NCBI GenBank assembly: GCA_943323935.2
Contig: CALPJR020000005.1
Location: 1 to 15,019, forward strand
DNA from: Bifidobacterium breve
Lineage (GTDB): Bacteria; Bacteroidota; Bacteroidia; Chitinophagales; Chitinophagaceae
Length of the DNA: 15,019 bases
Reading direction: 5' to 3'
Shown: positions 1 to 7,685 of the stretch, piece by piece
Numbering within the stretch: position 1 is the stretch's first letter
Layout: each line of letters opens with the position of its first letter
Translations under genes and position numbers: made by a program
The notes under the pieces: model-generated
The model's input: the letters and a program-made list of their open reading frames with translations, nothing else
Databases searched by the model: none
Told to the model about the DNA's origin: nothing

Positions 1-338
1 ACTTTATCTTTTACAAAAAAGGCTAATAATGTTCTATTGAACATTTGGACACCTGTTAATTGTTCAATCGCTTTAATCACATGCACAGAACTGTCTGTAC
101 TGCATCCGCCAACGGTGGTAGCAGTTTCGTCCGCCATGATTACTATGAATTGACCATATAAAACAGTAGCATAGCCTTTTACTTTTGCGCCATGACTTTT
201 CCAGTCTTCTACGAAATTTTCTAGCAATGGTTCCAGTTCAAAAATTTCACCCATGGTAAAAGTCCTGTTGGCTTGGTAGACCCAAACCCTAGATCTTGGA
301 TCGAAATTTTTTGGGAGTATAGTAGGTAAGTCAACCAT
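1..338 (-). CDS. small conserved Bacteroidota protein of the family often labelled 'ABC transporter ATPase' (partial)
   Basis: The gene starts at the ATG at 338 and leaves the window at its left edge, so only 112 codons are visible. The protein begins MVDLPTILPKNFDPRSRVWV and contains the blocks GQFIVIMADE and GGCSTDSSVHVIK, followed by FNRTLLAFF. I recognise this pattern from a roughly 160-residue family of Bacteroidota. From memory, databases often name its members 'ABC transporter ATPase', but no Walker A, signature or Walker B motif is visible here, so that name should not be taken as a function. It has no signal peptide or membrane segment and is probably cytoplasmic. It lies 29 nt downstream of the CCG-domain Fe-S gene on the same strand, so it is probably the third gene of that operon. 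A role tied to the Fe-S proteins is inferred only from position; the molecular function is unknown. Confidence 0.8.
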   Translation of the reverse strand, partial: MVDLPTILPKNFDPRSRVWVYQANRTFTMGEIFELEPLLENFVEDWKSHGAKVKGYATVLYGQFIVIMADETATTVGGCSTDSSVHVIKAIEQLTGVQMFNRTLLAFFVKDK

Positions 339-351
339 ATTTAATTTATTG

Positions 352-393
352 TTGCTTTCGCAATGATTTATTGTATTGCTTTCGCAATGATTT
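352..393. repeat. imperfect 24-bp tandem duplication across a stop codon
   Basis: The 18-mer TTGCTTTCGCAATGATTT occurs at 352-369 and again at 376-393, offset by exactly 24 nt. On the minus strand one copy encodes the last residues (IIAKA) of the CCG-domain Fe-S protein. The other lies in the short gap before the next gene, past the TAA at 370-368. It looks like a small local duplication that moved the stop codon. Confidence 0.85.
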
Positions 394-1147
394 CAGCAAT
401 ATCTAATACTTCTGTCTTCACTTCTTCGTCTCTGTTTTTGATACCATCTGTCATCATGGTGTTACAAAACGGGCATGCACTTGCTACAAAATCTGCTTTT
501 GTTTCAATGGCTTCATCTGCTCTTTCCATATTAACCCTGCTTGTGCCTTTTTCTTCCTCTTTAAACATTTGAGCACCACCTGCGCCACAGCAAAGTCCTT
601 TAGATTTGCACCTGCGCATTTCTTTTAGTTCAACATCCAATGATTCTAATACTTTTCTTGGCGCTTCATAAATATCGTTAGCCCTTCCTAAATAACAACT
701 ATCATGGTAGGTGATTGTTTTACCTTTCCACTCGTTGCTATCCGAAATCTTGATCTTCCCATTTTCAATCAATTCCTGTAAGAACTGCGTATGGTGAATC
801 ACGTCGTAATTACCGCCCAATGCAGGGTATTCGTTCTTTAATGTATTGAAACAATGCGGACAAGTGGTGACGATTTTTTTAATTTCATAGGCGTTCATCA
901 CTTGAATATTTTGATAGGCCATCATCTGAAACATGAATTCATTTCCAGCTCTTCGCGCAGGATCGCCAGTACATGCTTCTTCCTTACCCAATATTGCATA
1001 GACCACACCAGCTTTATCTAAAATCGTCGCAAATGCTTTTGTTATTTTTTGTGCTCTTTGATCAAAACTTCCTGCACAGCCTACCCAAAATAAAACTTCT
1101 GGCTTAGTGCCAGCAGCCATCATTTCTGCCATTGTAGATACTTTCAT
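368..1147 (-). CDS. CCG-domain (Fe-S)-binding protein, HdrD/LutA/GlpC-like
   Basis: A 259-residue soluble protein with two cysteine-rich CCG-type domains, as found in heterodisulfide reductase HdrB/HdrD, LutA, GlcF and GlpC. Domain 1 has C24, C59 and C96-x2-C99. Its central motif reads ACTGD rather than CCG, so one cysteine of the usual pair is absent. Domain 2 is complete: C151, C186-C187-G and C225-x2-C228. Such domains bind a [4Fe-4S] (non-cubane in HdrB) cluster or shape a thiol/disulfide or hydroxy-acid redox site. The protein lacks a signal peptide and should sit on the cytoplasmic face. Its start ATG lies 12 nt after the stop of the membrane Fe-S gene, so the two are almost certainly co-transcribed and probably form a complex, with electrons passing through the membrane partner to or from quinone. 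The substrate cannot be told from the sequence. The last codons lie in a tandem duplication. Confidence 0.9.
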   Translation of the reverse strand: MKVSTMAEMMAAGTKPEVLFWVGCAGSFDQRAQKITKAFATILDKAGVVYAILGKEEACTGDPARRAGNEFMFQMMAYQNIQVMNAYEIKKIVTTCPHCFNTLKNEYPALGGNYDVIHHTQFLQELIENGKIKISDSNEWKGKTITYHDSCYLGRANDIYEAPRKVLESLDVELKEMRRCKSKGLCCGAGGAQMFKEEEKGTSRVNMERADEAIETKADFVASACPFCNTMMTDGIKNRDEEVKTEVLDIAEIIAKAIQ

Positions 1148-1159
1148 ACTTCTTTTATT

Positions 1160-2461
1160 TTAAGATTGCTTTGTCCATGCGTCTCTGTCGTCTGGAGCGA
1201 ATTTCCAAGGTGCAAAATTGTTTTCTATATTACTAAACATGCCATTCCATTCCGAAGGCGCATTGCTGTCCTCCATAATCAATGACCTCCTTAACTCAAT
1301 GATGATATCCATTGGAGAAATGCTTACAGGACATTCTTCCACACAGGCATTACAGGTAGTACATGCCCTTAATTCTTCTACGGTGATATGGTCGTTTAGT
1401 AAAGATTTCCCATCGTCTACAAATTGCCCGTTCGCATCTATATTTTTTCCAACGGTTTCAAGACGGTCTCTTGTATCCATCATAATCTTCCTTGGACTCA
1501 AAAGTTTTCCAGTACTATTTGCTGGACAAGCAGCGCTGCATCTTCCACATTCAGTGCAACTATAAGCGTCCATTAAATTTTTCCAACTCAAATCCATCAC
1601 ATCTTTAGCACCAAATTTTTCTGGAGGCGCTGCATTGGTAGGGGCTAATTCTGGTTGCATGGCATAAAGCACTTCATTTTGTATGGCAACCATATTATGC
1701 ATTTTACCTTTTGGTTCCAATGACGCATAATAGGCATTCGGAAAGGCCAATACAATATGCAGATGTTTTGAATAAGGCAGGTAGTTCATGAATGCATAAA
1801 TCCCTAAAATATGTATCCACCAAGCAGTTTGTTCAATGGTGTGTAATTGATGTTCGTTCAAATTAGATAAAACGGGCTTTATCCATGAAGAGATGATAAA
1901 ATTTGCAGATGGATCTGCGGCGTTCATTGTTAAAAACAAGCCCATCAACACAATCTCTATGACTAAAATTAAGTTCGCGTCTGTTTTTGGCCATCCTGTT
2001 AAATCATTGCTGATTAATCTTTTCACACGAATGATATTTCTTCTGGATAAAAAGAATAAGCAGGCTACAAAAACCAACAAAGCCAACACTTCAAAACTAT
2101 TGATCAAAATCGGGTATAATGCTCCAAGGAATGGTTTGAAAAAACGGTGTGTGCCAAAAATACCATCAATTATAATTTCAAGTAATTCAGTATTGATGAT
2201 GATAAACCCAACATAGAGTATTAAGTGCAATAAAGCGACTGGAATATTGTGAAACATTTTCTTTTGTCCTAATGCCAATAAAAAAACATTTTTCCATCTA
2301 GCAATAGGTTGATCATTGAGCTCGACTGGTCTTCCAAGATGGATATTTCTTTTTATGGTCAACAGCTTTTTTGCAAAAATGTAAAATGCAATGACCGATA
2401 GGATCGAAAAAACAATTCCGCTGATATTTTCCATGGTTAAAAGCATTTTTGACTGAGACAC
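1160..2461 (-). CDS. membrane-bound 4Fe-4S dicluster protein, HdrE/HdrC (DsrM/NarI)-like fusion
   Basis: The N-terminal part has about five hydrophobic helices (roughly residues 12-31, 70-98, 110-139, 162-180 and 212-240). H79, H217, H233 and H235 lie in or near them, including LPYSKHLH, a context typical of b-heme anchors of the NarI/HdrE/DsrM type. The C-terminal part has two [4Fe-4S] motifs, C302xxC305xxC308xxxC312P and C367xxC370xxC373xxxC377P, as in HdrC and GlpC. This is therefore a natural fusion of membrane anchor and ferredoxin module, likely exchanging electrons between the CCG-domain partner and the quinone pool. The longest frame begins at a GTG (2461) with GGAG about 9 nt upstream. 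In-frame ATGs at 2446 and 2434 are also possible, and 2434 (MENISG) would start just before the first helix. It is the first gene of the minus-strand operon. Family assignment is strong; the physiological donor is unknown. Confidence 0.88.
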   Translation of the reverse strand: MSQSKMLLTMENISGIVFSILSVIAFYIFAKKLLTIKRNIHLGRPVELNDQPIARWKNVFLLALGQKKMFHNIPVALLHLILYVGFIIINTELLEIIIDGIFGTHRFFKPFLGALYPILINSFEVLALLVFVACLFFLSRRNIIRVKRLISNDLTGWPKTDANLILVIEIVLMGLFLTMNAADPSANFIISSWIKPVLSNLNEHQLHTIEQTAWWIHILGIYAFMNYLPYSKHLHIVLAFPNAYYASLEPKGKMHNMVAIQNEVLYAMQPELAPTNAAPPEKFGAKDVMDLSWKNLMDAYSCTECGRCSAACPANSTGKLLSPRKIMMDTRDRLETVGKNIDANGQFVDDGKSLLNDHITVEELRACTTCNACVEECPVSISPMDIIIELRRSLIMEDSNAPSEWNGMFSNIENNFAPWKFAPDDRDAWTKQS

Positions 2462-2567
2462 GAATTTACTCCATTTCCTTTAGTCTCTTACTTAAAATAC
2501 CCTCAAATAATTCACAGATTATCAGGAAACTAATATTGTTTTTATGGGCTTATTTAAGCAGAATTAT

Positions 2568-2575
2568 TTAATTTG
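2568..2575 (+). promoter_or_regulatory. possible -7 element for the phosphohexomutase operon
   Basis: TTAATTTG matches the Bacteroidota -7 consensus TAnnTTTG at five of six defined positions and lies 32 nt before the start codon. I could not place a convincing -33 TTTG at the right distance. The 146-nt divergent gap (2462-2607) must also hold the promoter of the minus-strand Fe-S operon, for which I see only weak candidates. Confidence 0.3.
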
Positions 2576-2607
2576 CCACTATTCCAAGTATTTCAATCCA
2601 TTCCATT

Positions 2608-4335
2608 ATGAGTCAAGCAATCAATCAAAAAATTGCAAGCTGGTTAGAAGGTAATTTCGATACTGCCACAAAGGAGGAAATTAGGTCTTTACAGGCCAAT
2701 CAACCCGATTTGCTAGAAGATGCATTTTATAGAAATCTTGAGTTTGGAACTGGAGGATTAAGGGGATTGATGGGCGTGGGTACCAATAGGGTGAATAAAT
2801 ATACGATTGGGATGGCGACGCAGGGTTTTTCTAATTATTTATTAAAGACCTATCCGAATGATCCAATTTCAGTGGTGGTGGGTCATGATAGCCGAAATAA
2901 TTCAAGGTTCCTTGCAGAAACAACTGCTCAGGTTTTTGCGGCAAATGGCATCAAAGTGTATTTATTTGAAGCATTGAGACCAACACCAGAATTAAGCTTT
3001 GCTATTCGTCAACTACAATGTAAAGCCGGGGTCGTTTGTACCGCTTCGCACAATCCAAAAGAATATAATGGCTATAAAGCCTATTGGAATGACGGGGGTC
3101 AATTGGTGCCACCACATGATAAAAATGTGATTACCGAAGTGGAAGCGATTCAGTCTTTGGAAGAAGTAAAATGGACTGGAGGGGATGCATTGATTGAAAT
3201 CATAGGAGCAGAGATGGACGCATCCTATATTGCGATGCTAAAAACTTTGAGTGTTTATCCAGAAGTGATTGCAGCGCAAAGCGATTTAAAAATTGTGTAT
3301 ACCCCAATTCATGGTACAGGGATTACCTTGGTGCCAAAAGTTTTAGCAGCATATGGTTTTAAGAATGTACATATAGTAGAGGAACAAGCTACACCAGATG
3401 GTAATTTTCCAACGGTAGCTTATCCTAATCCAGAAGAGAGTGAAACAATGCGTATTGGCTTAGAAAAAGCAAAGGCTTTGAATGCAGATATCCTTTTGGG
3501 AACAGATCCAGACGCAGATAGAGTAGGTATTGGTGTAAAAAATCATAAAGGAGAATGGGTCTTGATGAATGGCAATCAAACTGCTGTCTTGGCATTTGCC
3601 TATATGATGGAAGCCAGAAGGGCCAAGGGTATTGCAGCACCAAACGATATGGTGGTCACAACAATTGTTACGACCGAAATGATCAATGAAGTAGCTAGAC
3701 AAAACGAAGTGAATTGCTACAATGTGTTGACAGGATTTAAGTGGATCGCTGAATTGGTTAAAGAAAAAGAAGGAAAAGAAAATTATATCATTGGTGGAGA
3801 AGAGAGTTTTGGATTAATGATTGGTGACCAAATAAGAGATAAGGATGCGGTGAGTGCAGTGGCTTTATTGTGTGAGATGGCAGCGTATGAAAAAAGCAAG
3901 GGTAAGTCCTTGTTTGATAAAATGATCGAATTGTATATGCAATATGGGTTCTATTATGAACATTTAATTAGCATCACTAAAAAAGGCATGAACGGGCAGC
4001 AAGAAATTGCAGCGATGATGGAAGGCTACAGAAAACAACCACCAACTGAAATTGCTGGAATGAAAGTAGTTACCTTATTGGATTATCAATTGCAATTAAG
4101 TACTGATTTAATCACTGGTACTCAAACAAAAATAGCATTACCAAAAAGTAATGTATTGCAGTTTGTGACCGAAGACGGCACAAAAATTTCTGCTAGACCG
4201 AGTGGTACGGAGCCGAAGATTAAATTTTATTTCAGTGTCAATGCAGTTTTACCAAATAAGGAGTCATTCGATGAGGTCTATGCACATTTGCAAAACAAAA
4301 TTAACAACATTATTGCAGCTATGCAGTTAAACTAA
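2608..4335 (+). CDS. phospho-sugar mutase (phosphoglucomutase/phosphomannomutase, PgcA/PGM2-like)
   Basis: A 575-residue member of the alpha-D-phosphohexomutase superfamily, which moves phosphate between C1 and C6 of hexoses through a phosphoserine enzyme (glucose-1-P to glucose-6-P, or the mannose equivalents). All four signature loops are present in order: the phosphoserine loop TASHNP with S147, the Mg2+ loop DPDADR (D300, D302, D304), the sugar-binding loop GGEESFG (396-402), and the phosphate-binding loop RPSGTEPK (530-537). The length and the N-terminal GTGGLRG motif fit the long subfamily of B. subtilis PgcA and human PGM2 rather than the short bacterial ManB/GlmM types. It is cytoplasmic. 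Substrate preference (glucose, mannose or pentose phosphates) cannot be read from the sequence, so no gene symbol is given. It probably shares a transcript with the repair methyltransferase gene 7 nt downstream. Confidence 0.95.
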   Translation: MSQAINQKIASWLEGNFDTATKEEIRSLQANQPDLLEDAFYRNLEFGTGGLRGLMGVGTNRVNKYTIGMATQGFSNYLLKTYPNDPISVVVGHDSRNNSRFLAETTAQVFAANGIKVYLFEALRPTPELSFAIRQLQCKAGVVCTASHNPKEYNGYKAYWNDGGQLVPPHDKNVITEVEAIQSLEEVKWTGGDALIEIIGAEMDASYIAMLKTLSVYPEVIAAQSDLKIVYTPIHGTGITLVPKVLAAYGFKNVHIVEEQATPDGNFPTVAYPNPEESETMRIGLEKAKALNADILLGTDPDADRVGIGVKNHKGEWVLMNGNQTAVLAFAYMMEARRAKGIAAPNDMVVTTIVTTEMINEVARQNEVNCYNVLTGFKWIAELVKEKEGKENYIIGGEESFGLMIGDQIRDKDAVSAVALLCEMAAYEKSKGKSLFDKMIELYMQYGFYYEHLISITKKGMNGQQEIAAMMEGYRKQPPTEIAGMKVVTLLDYQLQLSTDLITGTQTKIALPKSNVLQFVTEDGTKISARPSGTEPKIKFYFSVNAVLPNKESFDEVYAHLQNKINNIIAAMQLN

Positions 4336-4342
4336 ATCAAGC

Positions 4343-5005
4343 ATGCGAAAATTAGAAGATGCTTACCTGCATAAAGGATTGCGCAAGCAATTGGTAGAGG
4401 TATTAAGAACGAAAGGTATCACCGACGATCAGGTCTTAGAGGCCATTGGTTCCATACCAAGGCATTTCTTTTTAGACTCTGCATTTGATAGGATTGCCTA
4501 TGAGGACCGTGCCTTTCCAATTGCTGCAGATCAAACTATTTCTCAGCCCTATACCGTGGCTTATCAAACACAGTTATTGCAAATTAAGCCAGGAGAAAAA
4601 GTATTAGAGATTGGAACTGGTAGCATGTATCAAACAACGGTGCTAGCAGCCATGGGTGCAAAAGTTTTTACCATTGAGCGACAAAAACAACTATTTGATT
4701 TAACGCCTTTTTATATTTTCAAGCAACAGTATCCAGACATTCATTTTAGTTTTGGGGATGGATTTGATGGATTGCCAACACTAGCCCCATTCGATAAAAT
4801 TTTAATTACCGCAGCTGCACCTAAAGTACCCGAAAAACTTTGGGCACAATTGAAAGTGAATGGCAAAATGATTATTCCCTTAGATGAGGAAGGCGCGGAA
4901 CAAAGGATGCTACGTTTAACAAAGAAAAAGGATGGAAAAGAAAAAAGAGAATCCTTTGAGGCATTCTCTTTTGTTCCTATGTTAGAAGGTAAAACTTCTA
5001 AATAA
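4343..5005 (+). CDS. pcm: protein-L-isoaspartate O-methyltransferase
   Basis: A 220-residue cytoplasmic SAM-dependent methyltransferase that methylates isoaspartyl residues in aged proteins so that they can revert to aspartate. Family marks are IPRHFF (38-43), the substrate-side motif DQTISQPY (63-70), the Rossmann/SAM motif VLEIGTGS (87-94), the acidic end of beta-2 (FTIER, 109-113), DKILITAAAP (151-160), and a C-terminal FVPM (210-213) where the family has FVPL-like sequence. The length is usual for PIMT. One oddity is that the SAM glycine loop reads GTGSMYQ where PIMTs normally have GTGSGYQ, so M95 replaces a glycine. The ATG follows the mutase stop by 7 nt, so it is probably translated from the same mRNA, although the two functions are not obviously linked. 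Its stop lies 11 nt from the convergent receptor gene, with no strong terminator between. Confidence 0.93.
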   Translation: MRKLEDAYLHKGLRKQLVEVLRTKGITDDQVLEAIGSIPRHFFLDSAFDRIAYEDRAFPIAADQTISQPYTVAYQTQLLQIKPGEKVLEIGTGSMYQTTVLAAMGAKVFTIERQKQLFDLTPFYIFKQQYPDIHFSFGDGFDGLPTLAPFDKILITAAAPKVPEKLWAQLKVNGKMIIPLDEEGAEQRMLRLTKKKDGKEKRESFEAFSFVPMLEGKTSK

Positions 5006-5016
5006 ATATGTTTTGC

Positions 5017-7614
5017 TTATTGTTGCATTTGGTCCATTCCACCACTTCCTTCTTGCATCTTTGTACTTTTTCTTCTTAATAAATTCACATCAAATTTACC
5101 AAATCGGTAAGAGAAGTTCAATCTAAAGAATTGTTGGTCTCTTGTTCTTATTACATTTTGAGTAAAATATAAACTTTCTGAATAAGTCTGAATCACTCTA
5201 GTTCTAAAGACGTCACTTGCACTCAAAGTCAATGATGCAGTTTTACCACCTTTCAAAGTCCAATCTTTTCTGATCGCTAAGTCAAATTCATAGTTAGGCA
5301 AATTGTATCCTTGAGCAGTAGACTGTGGCCCACCGAATCCGCCACCACCGCCACCGAATCCGCCACCGCCTCTTCCGCCACCACCGCCAGAGTTACCACC
5401 TGGAGGCAGGATTGTTTTAGCTTGGTATTGACCACTAAATTGTAACGATAATCCTTTTACTAGTTTAAAGTTATTGTTCATTTTGCTAAACCAGCTCGTA
5501 AGGTTGTTATTGACATCCTGACCAATAATGGTTGAATTGATCTCTGATTTAAATAAGTTAAAGCTTAGGTTTAAATCCCACCATTTAGTAATAGTTGTTT
5601 TATTGCTAATTTCTAAACCAAATACTGTAGAAGTATTGGCGTTAATATAGGAACTGTAAAAAGCACTATCGTTATTAATAGGATTGATGTCCTTATAGAT
5701 ATAGTTGGTGATTAAGTCTGTACTGTATTTATAGTAAGCAGTTACCAATAAATTCGATCCTTTTTTATAGACATTATTGTATGCCATTTCAAAAGAATGC
5801 GTGAATTGTGGTTTCAATTTAGGATTACCTACAGATATGTTTAATGGATCACTATAGTCTGCAAATGGTTGTAATTGGAATGGATTCGGTGCATTGATTC
5901 GCTTAGAGTAGTTAAACTGCAGATCGTTTTTATCATTCACTTTATAACTTAAGAAAGCACTAGGGAATAATGAAATAGGAAGTTTTATAATTGATTCTAA
6001 AGAGTCTTGCCCTTGCTTGTTCAATACATTTACAGTGTATGATCTATTTTCTACTCTGAATCCAAGTTGATAGCTAAGATTGTCTTTCTTTCCACCTAAG
6101 TTAGAGTAAGCAGCTAGAATTTGTTCATTGTATCTTAATTGATTACTAATACTATTCACTAAAAATCCATTTCTAAATTGGTCTCTAGCATTAAACTCAT
6201 CGCGGTTATTCATTCTCACACCAGCTTCGAATTTGGCATTATTTTTGAATAATCTTTCATAATCAATATTAGAGGTATAATTTTTATTATAACCAGACCC
6301 TTTTGTTTCTTGATTGATGATAGAGGATTTGATTAAAGAGTTGTTATCGCTATTGCTTTCATTATAATTGAAATCAGCACTTAATTCATGGCCAGTTTCT
6401 GCAAACAAGTGTTTGAAACTAGCTTGAGCCCCTTTGTTTAAAAATGAAAATATAGAGGTATTGTCTAATGCTATATTGTTATTTCTATTAACACCATTGA
6501 AAATTGAATCAATTGTTTGTGTAGATGTATTGCCAAAGTCTCCTTTAACAATATTACCAAATAGAGAAAAAGTATTACGGTTATCAATCAAATAGTCAAA
6601 TCCACCTCTGTAAAAAGCAAATTCGCTCAAACCAATATTATCCGTATAAGTACTGATACTAGTTGGTGTTGGAATTAAAAGCAGGTTTCTACTATTGTCT
6701 GTTGTACTTATTGATTTACTATTTCTGAGATTGGCGCTTGCCGAAAAGTTAATTTTATTGGTTCTTAAATTGATGTCACCACCAGCATTAATTTTACCAC
6801 GCATGTCCACACCACCTCTAAGACCTCCATTATAACCATTCTTTTTATTCTTCTTTAAAACGATGTTTAATATACCAGCATTACCACCTGATGCATCATA
6901 CTTAGCAGAAGGGTTGGTAATGATTTCAACTCTGTCAATGATATCAGAAGGAATCTGATCTAAAGTCAATGTAGTTGGGCGATTGTCAATTAATAAAGTA
7001 GGGGTCGCGTTTCTTAAAGTAACATTGCCATCAATGTCTACATTTAAGTTCGGTATATTCTTCATCACTTCCACTGCAGTTTGACCTGTACTTGCCAAGT
7101 TCTTGTCTACATTGAAAATTTTTCTATCAATGCCCATTTCAAATTGCGGCTTTGCAGAACTAGTTACAGTCACGCTTTGCAATTGATTTGGATCTTCCTC
7201 TAACCTAATATTTCCTAAATCTTTATCTACCAATGCCATCATGTCTTGAGGATTGCCACCTGGCTTTAGGTTAAAGCTAATTTGCTTTTCATATTTCTTA
7301 TACCCAATACCAGTGATGATTAATTTAAAATTACCCATCACAGATAATTGATCAAAACTAAAATCACCGTTATTAGCAGTAATCATTGTGGCTAAAGTCA
7401 CATCGCTTGCTTTTTTGGTGGCAGGATCGAATTTGCTACCTTTTAGTTGTACGGTGGCACCATCGATCCCTTTTTTATTGGCATCTACCACTTTTCCGTA
7501 AAAGTGACCCATATTCATGCTACCACCCGCACCAGCAGGGCGTCCAGTTGGAATTTGAGCAAAAGAGCTCGTTTGAATGATGAATGCACTAAATAGTATA
7601 ATAAGTTGTTTCAT
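5017..7614 (-). CDS. TonB-dependent receptor, outer-membrane beta-barrel family
   Basis: An 865-residue outer-membrane protein. Residues 1-19 (MKQLIILFSAFIIQTSSFA) form a Sec signal peptide. Residues 37-115 resemble the carboxypeptidase-regulatory-like fold (FYGKVVDANKKGIDGATVQL). Residues 140-255 are the plug, with the VEVMKNIPNL, LLIDNRP and VEIITNPSAKYD motifs common in Bacteroidota receptors. The rest, to about residue 841, is the beta-barrel. Near its end, residues 737-763 form a stretch of almost pure glycine with Phe, Arg and Ser, probably an extracellular loop. After the last strand (FFRLNFSYRFGKF, 829-841) there is an unusual charged tail of 24 residues ending MDQMQQ. No SusD-like partner, TonB or sigma/anti-sigma genes lie beside it, so the ligand cannot be guessed. 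It may be a stand-alone receptor or a TonB-independent barrel of the same family. It is the only gene of its transcription unit in view. Confidence 0.92.
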   Translation of the reverse strand: MKQLIILFSAFIIQTSSFAQIPTGRPAGAGGSMNMGHFYGKVVDANKKGIDGATVQLKGSKFDPATKKASDVTLATMITANNGDFSFDQLSVMGNFKLIITGIGYKKYEKQISFNLKPGGNPQDMMALVDKDLGNIRLEEDPNQLQSVTVTSSAKPQFEMGIDRKIFNVDKNLASTGQTAVEVMKNIPNLNVDIDGNVTLRNATPTLLIDNRPTTLTLDQIPSDIIDRVEIITNPSAKYDASGGNAGILNIVLKKNKKNGYNGGLRGGVDMRGKINAGGDINLRTNKINFSASANLRNSKSISTTDNSRNLLLIPTPTSISTYTDNIGLSEFAFYRGGFDYLIDNRNTFSLFGNIVKGDFGNTSTQTIDSIFNGVNRNNNIALDNTSIFSFLNKGAQASFKHLFAETGHELSADFNYNESNSDNNSLIKSSIINQETKGSGYNKNYTSNIDYERLFKNNAKFEAGVRMNNRDEFNARDQFRNGFLVNSISNQLRYNEQILAAYSNLGGKKDNLSYQLGFRVENRSYTVNVLNKQGQDSLESIIKLPISLFPSAFLSYKVNDKNDLQFNYSKRINAPNPFQLQPFADYSDPLNISVGNPKLKPQFTHSFEMAYNNVYKKGSNLLVTAYYKYSTDLITNYIYKDINPINNDSAFYSSYINANTSTVFGLEISNKTTITKWWDLNLSFNLFKSEINSTIIGQDVNNNLTSWFSKMNNNFKLVKGLSLQFSGQYQAKTILPPGGNSGGGGGRGGGGFGGGGGGFGGPQSTAQGYNLPNYEFDLAIRKDWTLKGGKTASLTLSASDVFRTRVIQTYSESLYFTQNVIRTRDQQFFRLNFSYRFGKFDVNLLRRKSTKMQEGSGGMDQMQQ
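5330..5402 (-). repeat. GC-rich glycine-codon repeat inside the receptor gene
   Basis: CCACCGAATCCGCCACC occurs at 5330-5346 and 5351-5367, a 21-nt period equal to seven codons, inside a tract of repeated GGN glycine codons. It encodes residues 738-762 of the receptor and is much more GC-rich than its surroundings. The tract could change length by slippage in multiples of three. Confidence 0.85.
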
Positions 7615-7625
7615 AATTGTATTTG

Positions 7626-7639
7626 TGGTCTTTAGACCA
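7626..7639 (-). promoter_or_regulatory. 14-bp palindrome in the receptor leader
   Basis: TGGTCT-TT-AGACCA is a perfect inverted repeat with 6-bp arms and a 2-bp centre, ending 11 nt upstream of the receptor start codon. It could be an operator, or in RNA a small hairpin near the ribosome-binding region. It is a structural observation without a known regulator. Confidence 0.4.
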
Positions 7640-7662
7640 TGAGGGTTGCTTTCTGTTTAAGT

Positions 7663-7685
7663 ATTAACACAAAATTCGTGCTAAT
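7663..7685 (-). promoter_or_regulatory. stem-loop between the DUF445-like gene and the receptor gene
   Basis: ATTAACAC and GTGCTAAT flank a 7-nt loop and pair over 8 bp, with one G-U wobble when read as minus-strand RNA. It lies 34 nt past the stop of the DUF445-like gene and about 50 nt before the receptor ATG. No T-run follows, so it is a poor intrinsic terminator; it may be a processing or mRNA-stabilising hairpin or a leader element. Confidence 0.35.

Noticed and set aside
363..572. 69-codon plus-strand open frame (also similar ones at 1218-1565 and 1893-2216)
   Set aside because: Antisense to the Fe-S genes, whose cysteine motifs and domain order prove the minus strand is coding.
3425..3702. 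Two overlapping minus-strand open frames
   Set aside because: Antisense to the phosphohexomutase metal-loop region; composition reflects the complement of conserved codons.
4989..5016. GTAAAAC / GTTTTGC inverted repeat as a terminator between pcm and the receptor gene
   Set aside because: The 7-bp, A/T-rich stem with a 14-nt loop and no T-run is too weak to call.
5330..5402. Repeat tract as a CRISPR-like or intergenic repeat
   Set aside because: It is in frame inside the receptor gene and encodes glycine; there are no spacers.
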